A DNA stretch of 64,000 nt from positions 37,962 to 101,961 of the forward strand of contig DATLYW010000021.1 of assembly GCA_035574315.1 (NCBI GenBank), given 5' to 3'. This document shows, piece by piece, positions 1 to 19,244 of the stretch. The notes under the pieces are model-generated. The model ran no database searches. It was not told the origin of the DNA and saw nothing but the letters and a program-made list of their open reading frames with translations. Made by a program: the position numbers and the translations under genes. The number at the start of each line of letters is the position of its first letter. Positions within the stretch are counted from its first letter, which is position 1. The DNA comes from Candidatus Zixiibacteriota bacterium. GTDB taxonomy: Bacteria; Desulfobacterota; Binatia; UBA9968.

Positions 1-715
1 CAGGGCGGCGCCGGGGGATATCGTGGAGATCATCGTCGGCGAGGGTGTACGCCGGCCGGCATTGCGCGCGATCGTGGCACAAGCGCGAGATTCCGGGGTG
101 ACCGTGAGGACCCTGCCGCAGGGCGCGCTCGACGGCTTGGCCGGCGGACGGAGCCACCAAGGGGTGTTGGCCCGGGTGGCTGCTTATGTTTACGCGGAAT
201 TTCCAGAGCTTATCCGGGAGCTCGCGGCTTCCACCGGCCGGTGTTGGGTGCTGGTCCTCGACGGAATCACGGACCCACGGAATTTCGGCGCCCTCCTGCG
301 CACCGCTGAGGCCGTGGGCATCCGGGACGTCGTGATCCCCAGGGACCGCTCGGTCGGGGTAACACCCGCCGTTGTGAAGGCGTCGGCAGGCGCGGTCAGC
401 TACCTCAGGATCTGCCGGGTCACGAACCTGCGCCGTGCCCTGGCCGAATTGAAGGAGGCGGGTTTGTGGATCGTGGGGCTCGACCCGGCTGCTCCAGACA
501 GCGCCTACGGGCGGAGTTACCCGGAAAGGCTCGGGATCGTGCTTGGGAGCGAGGGCAAAGGCATCAGGCCGCTCGTCAGCCGGGAATGCGATTTTCGGGT
601 TTCGCTCCCTATGCGAGGCAAACTGCAGTCGCTCAACGTCAGCGTCGCGGGCGGGGTCTTTCTGTACGAGCTGCTGCGCCAGGCGGAGGTTGACAAGGCC
701 GGGGGTACGGGATAA
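1..715 (+). CDS. rlmB: 23S rRNA (guanosine-2'-O-)-methyltransferase RlmB, 5' partial
   Basis: SPOUT-fold (TrmH/RlmB family) methyltransferase that 2'-O-methylates a guanosine in the 23S rRNA peptidyl-transferase region using SAM. The reading frame enters from the window edge (first full codon at base 2), so the N terminus is missing and about 237 codons remain; the GTG at base 23 is internal. Visible motifs are the NFGALLRTAEA segment (motif 1), VLGSEGKG (motif 2) and SLNVSVAGG (motif 3), which form the knotted SAM site. The upstream portion ending in GGRSHQGVLARV matches the small N-terminal substrate-binding domain of RlmB. It lies directly before the tRNA-tuf cluster, as in many Deltaproteobacteria. 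TrmH-like paralogs are the alternative; the QGV and SLNVSVA motifs favour RlmB. Confidence 0.88.
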   Translation, partial: RAAPGDIVEIIVGEGVRRPALRAIVAQARDSGVTVRTLPQGALDGLAGGRSHQGVLARVAAYVYAEFPELIRELAASTGRCWVLVLDGITDPRNFGALLRTAEAVGIRDVVIPRDRSVGVTPAVVKASAGAVSYLRICRVTNLRRALAELKEAGLWIVGLDPAAPDSAYGRSYPERLGIVLGSEGKGIRPLVSRECDFRVSLPMRGKLQSLNVSVAGGVFLYELLRQAEVDKAGGTG

Positions 716-764
716 TAGGTGCTTCGGTGGGAGAGGTGGAGCACGGTTTGACGAGGCTCGCCTG

Positions 765-794
765 TTGACATAACCGTTCCGAGGTGCTTTAAAT
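765..794 (+). promoter_or_regulatory. Candidate sigma70 promoter for the tRNA-tuf operon
   Basis: A perfect TTGACA -35 hexamer at 765-770 is followed by an AT-rich TTTAAAT stretch at 788-794, giving a 17 or 18 base spacer. It lies in the 248-base gap between rlmB and the first tRNA, the only large gap upstream of the tRNA, tuf and secE genes. The -10 match is imperfect (4 of 6 in either register), so the start site is an inference. The leader to the first tRNA would be about 165 bases. Confidence 0.5.
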
Positions 795-963
795 AATCGT
801 TTACTACAGGGGAGTGTCCCCCTGCCGTCTTTTGCCGTGTAGGCATAGGATTCACTAAAAACTTACGAGCTGTTGATCAAATCTTAAGGTCATTCCCATC
901 ACGACCCCGGGGGTGGACGAACGAGTCTCTTTTCGTCGGGCGGCTGGGTCCTTGGCAGGTTGG

Positions 964-1038
964 GCTGGCGTAGCTCAACGGCAGAGCAGCTGATTTGTAA
1001 TCAGCAGGTTGTAGGTTCAAGTCCTATCGCCAGCTCCA
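964..1038 (+). tRNA. tRNA-Thr (anticodon TGT)
   Basis: Cloverleaf with a 7-bp acceptor stem GCTGGCG/CGCCAGC, a D-arm TAGCTCAACGGCAGAGC, and an anticodon stem GCTGA/TCAGC around the loop TTTGTAA (anticodon TGT, reading ACA). The T-loop is TTCAAGT. CCA is encoded at the 3' end. It is the first of four tRNAs (Thr-Tyr-Gly-Thr) leading into tuf, the arrangement known from the thrU-tyrU-glyT-thrT-tufB locus of E. coli. Confidence 0.95.
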
Positions 1039-1110
1039 AGCGAGACCCGCGGTCGGGGATCAAGAGGCAAGGCGGCCGGGTATCCGTGAAGGGGTCGTAA
1101 ACAGGGCAAG

Positions 1111-1195
<85 letters not shown>

Positions 1196-1198
1196 TTT

Positions 1199-1274
1199 GC
1201 GGGAATAGCTCAGTTGGTAGAGCGCGAGCCTTCCAAGCTCGGGGTCGCGGGTTCGAGTCCCGTTTCCCGCTCCA
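1199..1274 (+). tRNA. tRNA-Gly (anticodon TCC)
   Basis: The acceptor stem is GCGGGAA/TTCCCGC, the anticodon stem-loop is GAGC-CTTCCAA-GCTC (TCC, reading GGA/GGG), the T-arm is GCGGGTTCGAGTCCCG, and CCA is encoded. It is third in the tRNA cluster before tuf. Confidence 0.95.
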
Positions 1275-1360
1275 AACGTGTTTGGACGATGGCGGGCAGC
1301 GAACGGTTGGCGGCCGCCGGCGGCCGGGGCCGGCTATCCGCTGCAAGCCATCGGGACTGT

Positions 1361-1433
1361 GCCCAGGTAGCTCAGTCGGTAGAGCACGTCCTTGGTAAGG
1401 ACGAGGTCGGCGGTTCAATCCCGCTCCTGGGCT
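1361..1433 (+). tRNA. tRNA-Thr (anticodon GGT)
   Basis: The acceptor stem is GCCCAGG/CCTGGGC, the anticodon loop is TTGGTAA between CGTCC and GGACG (GGT, reading ACC/ACT), and the T-loop is TTCAATC. Unlike the other tRNAs here, CCA is not encoded (the bases after the discriminator are TTG), so it must be added after transcription. It is the last tRNA before tuf. Confidence 0.94.
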
Positions 1434-1514
1434 TTGCGTAATCGACATTTTGCGACGAATCCGGGCGCCGGAAGCCGAAGCACGGGCTGTCGAACAAATT
1501 AGGAGGAAGCGACG

Positions 1515-2705
<1,191 letters not shown>

Positions 2706-2726
2706 CTCGGGAAGGGGGTTGCGACC

Positions 2727-2879
2727 ATGCGCGAGCTGATTGGCTTCGCCTGCGATCAGTGCAAGCGGAAGAATTATACGACGACCAAGAACAGAAAACG
2801 AACCACGGAAAAGCTGGCTTTAAAGAAATTCTGTCCTTTTTGCCGGGCCCATACCCTGCACCGCGAGGTCAAGGTTTAG
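2727..2879 (+). CDS. rpmG: 50S ribosomal protein L33
   Basis: Fifty-residue protein. The sequence begins MRELIGFACDQCKRKNYTTT and ends CRAHTLHREVKV, which is L33. Two CxxC pairs (CDQC and CPFC) make it the zinc-binding C+ form. A GAAGGGGG ribosome-binding site lies shortly upstream. It sits between tuf and tRNA-Trp, where rpmG is found in many bacteria before secE and nusG. Confidence 0.95.
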   Translation: MRELIGFACDQCKRKNYTTTKNRKRTTEKLALKKFCPFCRAHTLHREVKV

Positions 2880-2890
2880 GAAAGGCGTCG

Positions 2891-2968
2891 GGGTCAGTAG
2901 CTCCAATTGGCTAGAGCACCGGACTCCAAATCCGGTTGTTGCAGGTTCGAATCCTGCCTGACCCGCCA
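2891..2968 (+). tRNA. tRNA-Trp (anticodon CCA)
   Basis: The acceptor stem is GGGTCAG/CTGACCC with discriminator G and encoded CCA. The anticodon stem-loop is CCGGA-CTCCAAA-TCCGG (anticodon CCA), and the T-loop is TTCGAAT. Its position between rpmG and secE is a conserved arrangement in many bacteria. Confidence 0.96.
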
Positions 2969-2986
2969 TTTGTTCATTGGAGCCTC

Positions 2987-3202
2987 ATGGGGGATTGGAT
3001 TCAAAGGGTCCAGGATGGCGTTCGGCGTACGCTCGAGTTTTTCGAAGAGTCCTGGCAGGAGCTCAAGAAGGTTCACTGGCCTTCGCGCAAGGAAACCTAT
3101 GCGGCGACCGCCGTGGTCATCATTGTCGTGGTGCTGGTGTCGATCTATCTGGCGATCATCGACTTCGGCCTGACCAAGGCAATCCAGTCCCTGATCGATT
3201 GA
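2987..3202 (+). CDS. secE: Preprotein translocase subunit SecE
   Basis: Small membrane subunit of the SecYEG channel; 71 aa from the chosen ATG. The amphipathic segment with the SecE signature ELKKVHWPSRKET is followed by one transmembrane helix (AVVIIVVVLVSIYLAIIDF) near the C terminus, the single-TM form. A longer frame would begin inside tRNA-Trp, so the ATG after GGAG is preferred. It lies 20 bases before nusG, the usual pairing. Confidence 0.95.
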   Translation: MGDWIQRVQDGVRRTLEFFEESWQELKKVHWPSRKETYAATAVVIIVVVLVSIYLAIIDFGLTKAIQSLID

Positions 3203-3222
3203 ACCTCGCGGGGGACTTCCCT

Positions 3223-3753
3223 ATGGCGAAGCAATGGTACATCGTCCACACCTTCTCCGGCTACGAGCAGAAAGCGAAGGCGGCTCTCGAAGAACGGATC
3301 AAGGCTTTGGGCAAGCAGGATTATTTCGGCGAGATCCTGGTCCCGGTGGAAAAGGTGGTGGAGCTGGTCAAGGGAAAGAAAAAAACTTCTTCCCGGAAAT
3401 TTTTCCCGGGGTACATCCTCGTACAGATGGAGCTGAACGACGAGACCTGGCACGTGGTCAAGGAGACGCCCAAGGTGACTGGCTTCGTCGGCGGGAGCAC
3501 GAATCCGCCGCCGGTGAGCGACGAGGAGGTCCGGGCGATCACCCAGCAGATGGAGGAAGGAGCGATCAAGCCGAAGCCGAGAGTGCTCTTTTCGGTCGGA
3601 GAGAACGTGAAGGTGATCGACGGGCCGTTCGCGGACTTCAACGGGGTGGTCGAGGAAGTGCGGCCCGATAAGGGAAAGCTGCGGGTGTTGATCAGCATTT
3701 TCGGCCGGGCGACGCCGGTGGAGCTGGAATTCGTGCAGGTGGAGCGCAATTAG
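3223..3753 (+). CDS. nusG: Transcription termination/antitermination protein NusG
   Basis: RNA-polymerase-binding elongation factor that couples transcription to translation and to Rho; 176 aa, normal length. The N-terminal NGN domain begins AKQWYIVHTFSGYE and contains FPGYILVQME. The C-terminal KOW domain includes VGENVKVIDGPFADFNG. The start is the ATG after GGGGGAC; the frame is open further upstream but overlaps secE. Confidence 0.97.
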   Translation: MAKQWYIVHTFSGYEQKAKAALEERIKALGKQDYFGEILVPVEKVVELVKGKKKTSSRKFFPGYILVQMELNDETWHVVKETPKVTGFVGGSTNPPPVSDEEVRAITQQMEEGAIKPKPRVLFSVGENVKVIDGPFADFNGVVEEVRPDKGKLRVLISIFGRATPVELEFVQVERN

Positions 3754-3768
3754 AGTCAGGGGACGGAA

Positions 3769-4194
3769 ATGGCCAAGAAGGTAATCGGGGAAATCAAGCT
3801 GCAGATTCCGGCGGGCCAAGCCAACCCCAGCCCTCCCGTGGGGCCGGCGCTGGGCCAGCGCGGCGTCAACATCATGGAGTTTTGCAAGGCCTTCAACGCA
3901 GCGACGCAGTCGCAGCAGGGCATGATCATTCCGGTAATCGTCACGGTCTACGCCGATCGCTCTTTCACGTTCGTCACTAAGACGCCGCCCGCCTCGGTGC
4001 TCTTGAAGAAGGCCGCCGGTGTCGAGAAGGGCTCCGCCGAGCCGGGAAAGAAAACGGTCGGCAGGGTCACGCGAGCTCAAATCCGGCAGATCGCGGAACT
4101 CAAGATGAAGGACCTGACCGCAAAGGACCTTGCCGCGGCCGAGCGATCGGTCGAGGGGACCGCGCGGAGCCTGGGCCTGGAAATCGAGGGGTAG
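3769..4194 (+). CDS. rplK: 50S ribosomal protein L11
   Basis: L11 of the ribosomal GTPase-associated centre; 141 aa, the typical size. The N-terminal domain contains the proline-rich [20 protein letters not shown] segment, which contacts release factors and stringent-response sensing. The C-terminal rRNA-binding domain contains [18 protein letters not shown] and ends near [12 protein letters not shown]. It is 15 bases after nusG and 19 before rplA, in the conserved nusG-rplK-rplA order. Confidence 0.98.
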   Translation: MAKKVIGEIKLQIPAGQANPSPPVGPALGQRGVNIMEFCKAFNAATQSQQGMIIPVIVTVYADRSFTFVTKTPPASVLLKKAAGVEKGSAEPGKKTVGRVTRAQIRQIAELKMKDLTAKDLAAAERSVEGTARSLGLEIEG

Positions 4195-4213
4195 GGGGAA
4201 CTAGGGAAACGCC

Positions 4214-4918
4214 ATGAGCGGGAGCGGAAAAGGTTATCGGGCGGCCCTGGCGAAGGTCGATCGCACCCGGCGCTATGCGCTGGAAGAAGCATTGAAGCTG
4301 GTCAAGGAGATCGCACGGGCCAAATTCGACGAAACGGTGGAGATGGCGGTGCGCCTCGGCGTGGATCCCCGGCAGGCGGACCAAAACATTCGAGGCACCG
4401 TCAACCTGCCCCACGGGATGGGAAAACCGGTGCGGGTTCTGGCCTTCGCCAAAGGGGAGAAGGAAAAAGAAGCCCGGGAGGCGGGCGCCGATTTCGTTGG
4501 CAGCGACGATCTCATCAAGAAGATCAGCGAGGGGTGGCTCGACTTCGACAAGGCGGTCGCCACGCCGGACATGATGGGAGCGGTGGGCCGGATCGGGAAG
4601 ATCTTGGGCCCGCGAGGGCTGATGCCGAATCCCAGGACCGGCACGGTCACGATGGAGATCGGCAAGGCGGTCCGGGAAATCAAGGCGGGCAAGCTGGAAT
4701 TCCGCGTCGACAAGGCGGGCAACGTCCACGTGCCGATCGGCAAAGCGTCGTTTTCCGCCGAGCAGTTGATCGACAACGCAAAGGCAGTTCTGGCTTCGAT
4801 CCTGAGGGCGAAGCCGGCGTCGGCCAAGGGAAACTACGTGCGCGGGGTGACGGTGGCAACCACGATGGGTCCGGGCGTCAAGATCGACCTTTCGCAGGTC
4901 CGCACGATGGCGGCGTGA
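4214..4918 (+). CDS. rplA: 50S ribosomal protein L1
   Basis: L1-stalk protein, 234 aa, standard length. The family signatures [17 protein letters not shown] and the C-terminal [18 protein letters not shown] are present. L1 is known to repress translation of its own operon in other bacteria; I saw no clear mimic of its rRNA site in the short gap before rplK. Confidence 0.98.
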   Translation: MSGSGKGYRAALAKVDRTRRYALEEALKLVKEIARAKFDETVEMAVRLGVDPRQADQNIRGTVNLPHGMGKPVRVLAFAKGEKEKEAREAGADFVGSDDLIKKISEGWLDFDKAVATPDMMGAVGRIGKILGPRGLMPNPRTGTVTMEIGKAVREIKAGKLEFRVDKAGNVHVPIGKASFSAEQLIDNAKAVLASILRAKPASAKGNYVRGVTVATTMGPGVKIDLSQVRTMAA

Positions 4919-4958
4919 GGGCGCCAGAGGTTTCTTGAGCGGGGGCAGGGAGACGAGC

Positions 4959-5504
4959 ATGACGGAAGCGCAAACGGAGCGAGCCAGCCATCGCGCAAAG
5001 GCGGCAACGGTGGCGGCGGTGCATCGGAAGTTCAAGGCCGCGAAGATGGCGATCGCAACCGAGTACCGGGGGCTGACGGTGGCCCAGATGACGAGGTTGC
5101 GCCGCGAGATCCGCGAGGCTGCGGGCGAGTACCAGGTGATCAAGAACACGCTGGTGCGCCGGGCGCTCAAGCAAACCGATTTCGTCGCGCTGGAGGGTTT
5201 GCTTCAGGGGCCCAATGGTTGGGTGTTCGCCTATGAGGATCCCGTGGCGCTGTCCAAGGCTCTCGTCAAGTTCGCGGAGGCTCACGAGAAGCTCACGATC
5301 AAAGGGGCGATGTTCGAAGGCCAGGTGATGGACCCTGCCAAGGTGAAGCTCCTGGCTCAGATGCCGAGCAAGCCCGAGCTGCAGGCCAAGCTGCTGGCGC
5401 TTATCCAGGCGCCGGCGACGCGGCTCGTCCGGCTCCTTCAGGAGCCTGGAGCGCGGGTGGTGCGATTGCTGGAGAGCGTGCGCAAGAGCAGGACCGAATC
5501 CTAG
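4959..5504 (+). CDS. rplJ: 50S ribosomal protein L10
   Basis: L10 anchors L7/L12 dimers at the stalk base. The product is 181 aa from the ATG; an upstream TTG in frame would add eight residues but lacks a comparable ribosome-binding site. The core contains YRGLTVAQMTRLRREIRE and KNTLVRRAL. The C-terminal helix (residues about 140-181) ends in repeated VRLL segments that fit L12-binding sites. It is followed by rplL, its partner. Confidence 0.96.
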   Translation: MTEAQTERASHRAKAATVAAVHRKFKAAKMAIATEYRGLTVAQMTRLRREIREAAGEYQVIKNTLVRRALKQTDFVALEGLLQGPNGWVFAYEDPVALSKALVKFAEAHEKLTIKGAMFEGQVMDPAKVKLLAQMPSKPELQAKLLALIQAPATRLVRLLQEPGARVVRLLESVRKSRTES

Positions 5505-5543
5505 ACAAAGCAAGTGGAATAACACAAAGGGGGACCACATCTT

Positions 5544-5921
5544 ATGGCCGAGGTATCGAGAGAGCAAGTCAAGGACTTCATCAAGAACATGACGCTGATG
5601 GACGCGGCCGCGCTCGTGAAAGAGCTGGAGGAAGAGCTGGGGGTGAGCGCGGCGGCCCCGGTTGCGGTGGCCGCCGCGGCCGGACCGGCGGCGGCGCCGG
5701 CAGAGGAGAAGACCGAGTTTAACGTGATTCTGACCGACGCCGGGGAGAAGAAAATCCAGGTGATCAAGGTCGTCCGCGAGCTCACGGGGCTCGGCCTCAA
5801 GGAGGCCAAGGACCTGGTGGACGGGGCGCCGAAACCGGTCAAGGAAGGGGTTTCCAAGGCCGAGGCCGAAACCATCAAGAAAAAGCTGGAGGAGCAGGGA
5901 GCCAAGGTCGAGATCAAGTAG
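5544..5921 (+). CDS. rplL: 50S ribosomal protein L7/L12
   Basis: Multicopy stalk protein that recruits translation GTPases; 125 aa. The N-terminal dimerisation region (residues 1-35) is joined by an alanine/proline hinge (about 36-55, rich in [10 protein letters not shown]) to the C-terminal domain with EKTEFNVIL and [26 protein letters not shown] ribosome-binding site precedes it. Sixty bases separate it from rpoB. Confidence 0.98.
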   Translation: MAEVSREQVKDFIKNMTLMDAAALVKELEEELGVSAAAPVAVAAAAGPAAAPAEEKTEFNVILTDAGEKKIQVIKVVRELTGLGLKEAKDLVDGAPKPVKEGVSKAEAETIKKKLEEQGAKVEIK

Positions 5922-5981
5922 GGGATGGCGCGGGCGGACGACGGGGTTTCGGTAACGGCGTTCAGCTGAAGAGGAGCGAGC

Positions 5982-10085
<4,104 letters not shown>

Positions 10086-10126
10086 GGGAACCGAAAGGCC
10101 GCAACGCTGCCCGGAGGGAAGCCTGT

Positions 10127-14254
<4,128 letters not shown>

Positions 14255-14274
14255 ACGGCTGGCGCATCGGGGTT

Positions 14275-14303
14275 TTGACATGACCGGAGGGATTTGTTAA
14301 AAA
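14275..14303 (+). promoter_or_regulatory. Candidate promoter for the str operon (rpsL-rpsG)
   Basis: A consensus TTGACA at 14275-14280, a 17-base spacer and TAAAAA at 14298-14303, in the 109-base gap between rpoC and rpsL. The -10 match is 4 of 6. The position would give an rpsL leader of about 55 bases. This is inferred from sequence only. Confidence 0.55.
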
Positions 14304-14363
14304 AAAGAGTTTCCCAGTATCCAGGCCGCATCGCAGATCCGCGGCGGCGTACCGAACGGAGCT

Positions 14364-15214
<851 letters not shown>

Positions 15215-15238
15215 GTAAGACTCTATCGAGAATCGGAA

Positions 15239-15269
15239 GGGAGGCGGTCGAACCGCCTCCTCTTTTTTC
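15239..15269 (+). terminator. Intrinsic terminator/attenuator between rpsG and fusA
   Basis: A perfect 9-bp inverted repeat, GGAGGCGGT and ACCGCCTCC with a CGA loop (15240-15260), is followed by TCTTTTTT. This is a canonical Rho-independent terminator. It lies 25 bases after the rpsG stop, and the fusA ATG comes 15 bases after the T-run. No promoter can fit between the hairpin and fusA, so fusA is expected to depend on read-through or on initiation upstream. Confidence 0.85.
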
Positions 15270-15283
15270 GGCAATAAGGGATA

Positions 15284-17380
15284 ATGGCCAGATCGGTCCC
15301 ACTGGAAAGAACTCGCAACATCGGCATCATGGCGCACATCGATGCCGGGAAGACGACCACAACCGAGCGCATCCTGTACTACACCGGTATCACCTACAAG
15401 CTCGGCGAGGTCCATGAAGGGACCGCGACCATGGACTGGATGGTCCAGGAGCAGGAGCGCGGCATCACCATCACGTCGGCGGCGACCACCTGTTTCTGGC
15501 GCGATCACCGGATCAACATCATCGATACCCCCGGCCACGTGGACTTCACCATCGAGGTCGAGCGGTCTCTCAGGGTGCTGGACGGCGCGGTCGGGGTGTT
15601 TTGCTCGGTCGGCGGTGTCGAGCCGCAGACGGAGACCGTGTGGCGGCAGGCGGACAAGTACCGCGTGCCGCGCATCGCGTTCGTCAACAAAATGGATCGG
15701 CTCGGTGCGGACTTTTTCCGCGTCGTCAAGATGATCGAGGATCGGCTCGGAGCGCGGCCGGTGCCCCTCCAGCTGCCGATCGGGGCCGAGGAGCGCTTCG
15801 TCGGGATCGTCGATCTCGTCAAGATGAGAGCGGTGGTCTGGGAGGAGGAGAGCCTGGGGGCCCGGTTCCGCTTCGAGCCGGTTTCCGAGGATATGGCGGC
15901 CCAGGCGGCCCAGTACCGCGAAAAGCTCGTCGAGGCGGTCGCCGACTGCGACGAGCGGATCATGGAGAAATACCTCGAGGGCAAGGAGATCGAGGAGGCC
16001 GAGCTGCGCTCGGCGATCCGCAACGCCACGCTCTCGCTCAAGATCGTGCCGGTGCTTTGCGGCAGCGCGTTCCGCAACAAGGGCGTGCAGCCGCTGCTCG
16101 ACGCGGTCGTGGACTATCTGCCCTCGCCGCTGGATATTCCTCCGGTCAAGGGTACGGAGCCCGGCTCGCAGAAGCCGGCCGAGCGGCCGGCGAGCGACGA
16201 TGCTCCGTTCTCCGCGCTCGCGTTCAAGATCATGACCGATCCCTTCGTCGGGACGCTGACCTTCTTCAGAGTTTATTCCGGGTCCCTGCAGTCGGGGTCG
16301 AGCGTTTACAACTCGACGAAAGGGAAGCGCGAGCGCATCGGCCGGCTCCTCAAGATGCACGCCAACAAGCGCGAAGAGATCAAGGAAGTCTACGCCGGCG
16401 ACATCGCCGCCGCGGTCGGTCTGAGGACCACGACGACCGGCGACACCCTGTGCGATGAGAACAAGCCGATCATCCTGGAGTCCATCGAATTCCCCGAGCC
16501 CGTGATCTCGATCGCCATCGAGCCGAAGAGCAAGGCCGACCAGGAAAAGCTCGGGCTCTCGCTGCAGAAGCTCGCGACCGAGGACCCTTCGTTCCGGGTG
16601 CGCACCGACGAGGAGACCGGACAGACGATCATCTCGGGGATGGGCGAGCTGCACCTGGAGATCATCGTCGATCGCCTGTTGCGTGAGTTCAACGTCGGCG
16701 CTAACGTTGGCCGGCCGCAGGTGGCCTACAAGGAGACGATCCGCAAGAAGGTCGAGCAGCAGGGGAAGTTCATCCGGCAGACCGGCGGTCGCGGCCAGTA
16801 CGGCGACGTCTGGATCGCCGTCGAGCCGCTGGAGCCGGGAAGCGGCTTCGAGTTTGTGGACGCGATCAAAGGCGGGGTGATCCCGCGCGAGTACATCCCG
16901 GCGGTGGAGAAAGGGGTGCGTGAGGCAGCCGAATCGGGACCGCTCGCCGGTTATCCGATGGTGGATATCAAGGTGACGTTGTTCGACGGCAGCTATCACG
17001 AGGTCGATTCGTCCGAAATCGCCTTCAAGATCGCCGGCTCCATCGCGTTCAAGGAGGCGGTCCGCAAGGCCAGTCCGATTCTGCTCGAGCCGATCATGTC
17101 GGTCGAGGTGGTGGTTCCGGAGGAATTCATGGGCGAGGTGATCGGCGATCTCAATTCCCGGCGCGGCAAGGTTCTGGGATTCGAGAGCCGCCCGGCCGCT
17201 CAGGCGATCGATGCGCGGGTGCCGCTGGCGCAGATGTTCGGCTACGCCACCGACCTGCGCTCGATGACGCAGGGGCGGGCGACGTACACGATGCAATTTT
17301 CCCATTACGAGCCGGTGCCGTCTTCGGTTGCCGAGGGGATCATCGCCAAGTTCGAGGGCGACGCGAAGAAGGAAGTATGA
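15284..17380 (+). CDS. fusA: Elongation factor G
   Basis: Translocation GTPase, 698 aa, typical. The G1 motif AHIDAGKT is at residues 17-24, with DTPGHVDF (G3) and NKMDR (G4). Domain IV contains [18 protein letters not shown] and the C-terminal domain V contains [11 protein letters not shown]. The ribosome-binding site AAGGG is close to the ATG. The stop TGA overlaps the rpsJ start in ATGA, so rpsJ is probably translationally coupled; no tuf intervenes. Confidence 0.98.
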   Translation: MARSVPLERTRNIGIMAHIDAGKTTTTERILYYTGITYKLGEVHEGTATMDWMVQEQERGITITSAATTCFWRDHRINIIDTPGHVDFTIEVERSLRVLDGAVGVFCSVGGVEPQTETVWRQADKYRVPRIAFVNKMDRLGADFFRVVKMIEDRLGARPVPLQLPIGAEERFVGIVDLVKMRAVVWEEESLGARFRFEPVSEDMAAQAAQYREKLVEAVADCDERIMEKYLEGKEIEEAELRSAIRNATLSLKIVPVLCGSAFRNKGVQPLLDAVVDYLPSPLDIPPVKGTEPGSQKPAERPASDDAPFSALAFKIMTDPFVGTLTFFRVYSGSLQSGSSVYNSTKGKRERIGRLLKMHANKREEIKEVYAGDIAAAVGLRTTTTGDTLCDENKPIILESIEFPEPVISIAIEPKSKADQEKLGLSLQKLATEDPSFRVRTDEETGQTIISGMGELHLEIIVDRLLREFNVGANVGRPQVAYKETIRKKVEQQGKFIRQTGGRGQYGDVWIAVEPLEPGSGFEFVDAIKGGVIPREYIPAVEKGVREAAESGPLAGYPMVDIKVTLFDGSYHEVDSSEIAFKIAGSIAFKEAVRKASPILLEPIMSVEVVVPEEFMGEVIGDLNSRRGKVLGFESRPAAQAIDARVPLAQMFGYATDLRSMTQGRATYTMQFSHYEPVPSSVAEGIIAKFEGDAKKEV

Positions 17381-17685
17381 ACGAGAAGATCAGGATTCGA
17401 CTCAAGGCATACGACCACCGCGTGCTGGACCAGTCGGTGGGGGAAATCGTCGAGACGGTCAAGCGGACGGGCGGAAGGGTCGCCGGGCCGATCCCTCTTC
17501 CCACCCGCATCGAACGCTTTACGGTGAACCGCTCCCCGCACGTCGACAAGAAATCCCGGGACCAGTACGAGATTCGGACGCACAAACGGCTGCTCGATAT
17601 TCTCGAGCCGACGCAGCAGACCATCGACGCGCTCGGCAAGCTCGACATCGCCGCCGGAGTCGACGTCGAGATCAAGCTGCAGTAA
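17377..17685 (+). CDS. rpsJ: 30S ribosomal protein S10
   Basis: S10 (NusE), 102 aa, also an antitermination factor. Signatures are [16 protein letters not shown] and [20 protein letters not shown]. The ATG overlaps the fusA stop by four bases, joining the str and S10 groups directly. It is the first gene of the S10 series. Confidence 0.98.
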   Translation: MNEKIRIRLKAYDHRVLDQSVGEIVETVKRTGGRVAGPIPLPTRIERFTVNRSPHVDKKSRDQYEIRTHKRLLDILEPTQQTIDALGKLDIAAGVDVEIKLQ

Positions 17686-17712
17686 GGTGACCGGCGCTTG
17701 CGAGGTTTTGCG

Positions 17713-18345
17713 ATGGCGGGGCTTATCGGAAAGAAGATCGGGATGACGCAATACTACAACGCCGAGGGCAACGTCGTCCCCGTGACCGTGATCCAGACGG
17801 GTCCCTGCGTAGTCGTGCAAAAGAAAGAGACTGCTCGGGACGGCTACAACGCGCTTCAGCTCGGTTACGGCGCGCGCAAGCTCCAGCGGGTGAACAAGGC
17901 CGAGCAGGGCCACTTCGCGAAGGCGGGAAAGGGCGCGTTCGCCGTCCTGAGGGAGTTCCGCTCCGACGACGTGGCGCGCTACGAGGTCGGCCAGGAGATC
18001 AAGGTCGGCGACCTCTTCAAAGCTGGAGACCGCGTCGACGTCGCGGGGACCTCCAAGGGCCACGGCTTCGCGGGCGTGATCAAGCGCTGGTCCTTCGGCG
18101 GGTTTCCCGGATCGCACGGCACGCACGAATATTTTCGCCACGGCGGCTCCATCGGCAACCGCTCCTTTCCGGGCCGCGTCCGCAAAGGCAAGAAAATGGC
18201 CGGCCACTGGGGCAACGAGCGGATTTCGGTGCAAAACCTCGAGGTGGTGGAAGTGCGCCCGGAGCAGAACCTCCTGCTGGTCAAGGGCGCGGTCCCGGGG
18301 GCCAGGCACGGCGTGGTGATCGTAAAACGCGCGGTCAAGGGGTAG
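17713..18345 (+). CDS. rplC: 50S ribosomal protein L3
   Basis: Early assembly protein near the peptidyl-transferase centre; 210 aa from the ATG giving [13 protein letters not shown], the canonical N terminus. An in-frame TTG 15 bases upstream is less likely; the ATG has GAGG at good spacing. The loop region [20 protein letters not shown] is present, close to the glutamine-methylated loop of the family. Confidence 0.97.
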   Translation: MAGLIGKKIGMTQYYNAEGNVVPVTVIQTGPCVVVQKKETARDGYNALQLGYGARKLQRVNKAEQGHFAKAGKGAFAVLREFRSDDVARYEVGQEIKVGDLFKAGDRVDVAGTSKGHGFAGVIKRWSFGGFPGSHGTHEYFRHGGSIGNRSFPGRVRKGKKMAGHWGNERISVQNLEVVEVRPEQNLLLVKGAVPGARHGVVIVKRAVKG

Positions 18346-18351
18346 GCGGCA

Positions 18352-18948
18352 ATGGGAGTTCGCGTCATTCAACCCGAGCTGAACGAACGGATCTTCGGCG
18401 TCAAGGAGCGCCTGGAGCTCCTGCACGAGGCGGTGGTGATGCAGCTGCGTAACCGGCGGGCCGGTACCGTGGCGACCAAGTCCAAGGGACTGGTGAGCGG
18501 GGGCGGCAAGAAGCCATGGCGGCAGAAGGGTACGGGGCGCGCTCGCGCCGGCAGCATCCGCTCTCCGTTGTGGGTCGGCGGCGGGACGATCTTCGGTCCG
18601 CAGCCGCGCGATTATTTTTCCCGAATGCCGCGGGCCGCACGCAGGCAGGCGCTGCTGTCGGCGCTGAGCGCGAAACGGCGCGACGGGAAGCTGATCGTGG
18701 TGGACCGGTTCGATCTCGAGGCGCCGAAGACGCGCCTGATGGCGCAGGCGCTGGCGGATCTCCAGGTCTCGAGCGCGCTGATCGTGATTCCTGCATCCGA
18801 GGAGACGGTCGAGCGTTCGGCGCGCAACCTCCCCGGGGTCAAAGTGCTGCGCGTCGAAGGGCTCAACGTCTACGACCTGCTCCGTTACGAGCACTTGATC
18901 CTTACCGAAGGAGCGCTCAGGCTGCTCGAAGAGAGGCTGGCGGCATGA
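18352..18948 (+). CDS. rplD: 50S ribosomal protein L4
   Basis: L4, 198 aa, slightly shorter than the 201-207 aa of many bacteria. The conserved loop KPWRQKGTGRARAGSIRSPL that lines the exit tunnel is complete. In E. coli L4 regulates the S10 operon; nothing in the short gaps here shows such a leader. The stop overlaps the rplW start (ATGA). Confidence 0.97.
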   Translation: MGVRVIQPELNERIFGVKERLELLHEAVVMQLRNRRAGTVATKSKGLVSGGGKKPWRQKGTGRARAGSIRSPLWVGGGTIFGPQPRDYFSRMPRAARRQALLSALSAKRRDGKLIVVDRFDLEAPKTRLMAQALADLQVSSALIVIPASEETVERSARNLPGVKVLRVEGLNVYDLLRYEHLILTEGALRLLEERLAA

Positions 18949-19235
18949 AAGGACCCGAATCCGTTATCGAAGCGCCGTTGATTTCCGAGAAGGGCTCTCT
19001 GCTCGCCGAAAGCGCGAACCAGGTGCTGTTCAAGGTGCGACCGGACGCCAACAAAATCGACGTGAAGCGGGCCGTGGAGAGCCTGTTCAAGGTCAAGGTC
19101 GTCAAGGTCCGGATGTCCCGCTATCTGGGCAAGGTGCGCCGGGTCGGACGGAACATCGGACGGCGGCCGCAGTGGAAGAAGGCCTACGTGACCCTCAGGG
19201 AAGGGGACAAGATCGACTTTTTCGGAGGCGCTTAA
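18945..19235 (+). CDS. rplW: 50S ribosomal protein L23
   Basis: L23, docking site for trigger factor and SRP at the tunnel exit; 96 aa. Signatures are IEAPLISEKG and the KRAVESLFKVKVVKVR helix. The start is the ATG overlapping the rplD stop. The frame is open upstream inside rplD but that part is not L23. Confidence 0.96.
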   Translation: MKGPESVIEAPLISEKGSLLAESANQVLFKVRPDANKIDVKRAVESLFKVKVVKVRMSRYLGKVRRVGRNIGRRPQWKKAYVTLREGDKIDFFGGA

Positions 19236-19244
19236 AGAACCGCC

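Noticed and set aside
2936..2986. Upstream extension of secE into tRNA-Trp
   Set aside because: The codons lie inside the tRNA gene; the ATG at 2987 has GGAG in front and gives a normal SecE.
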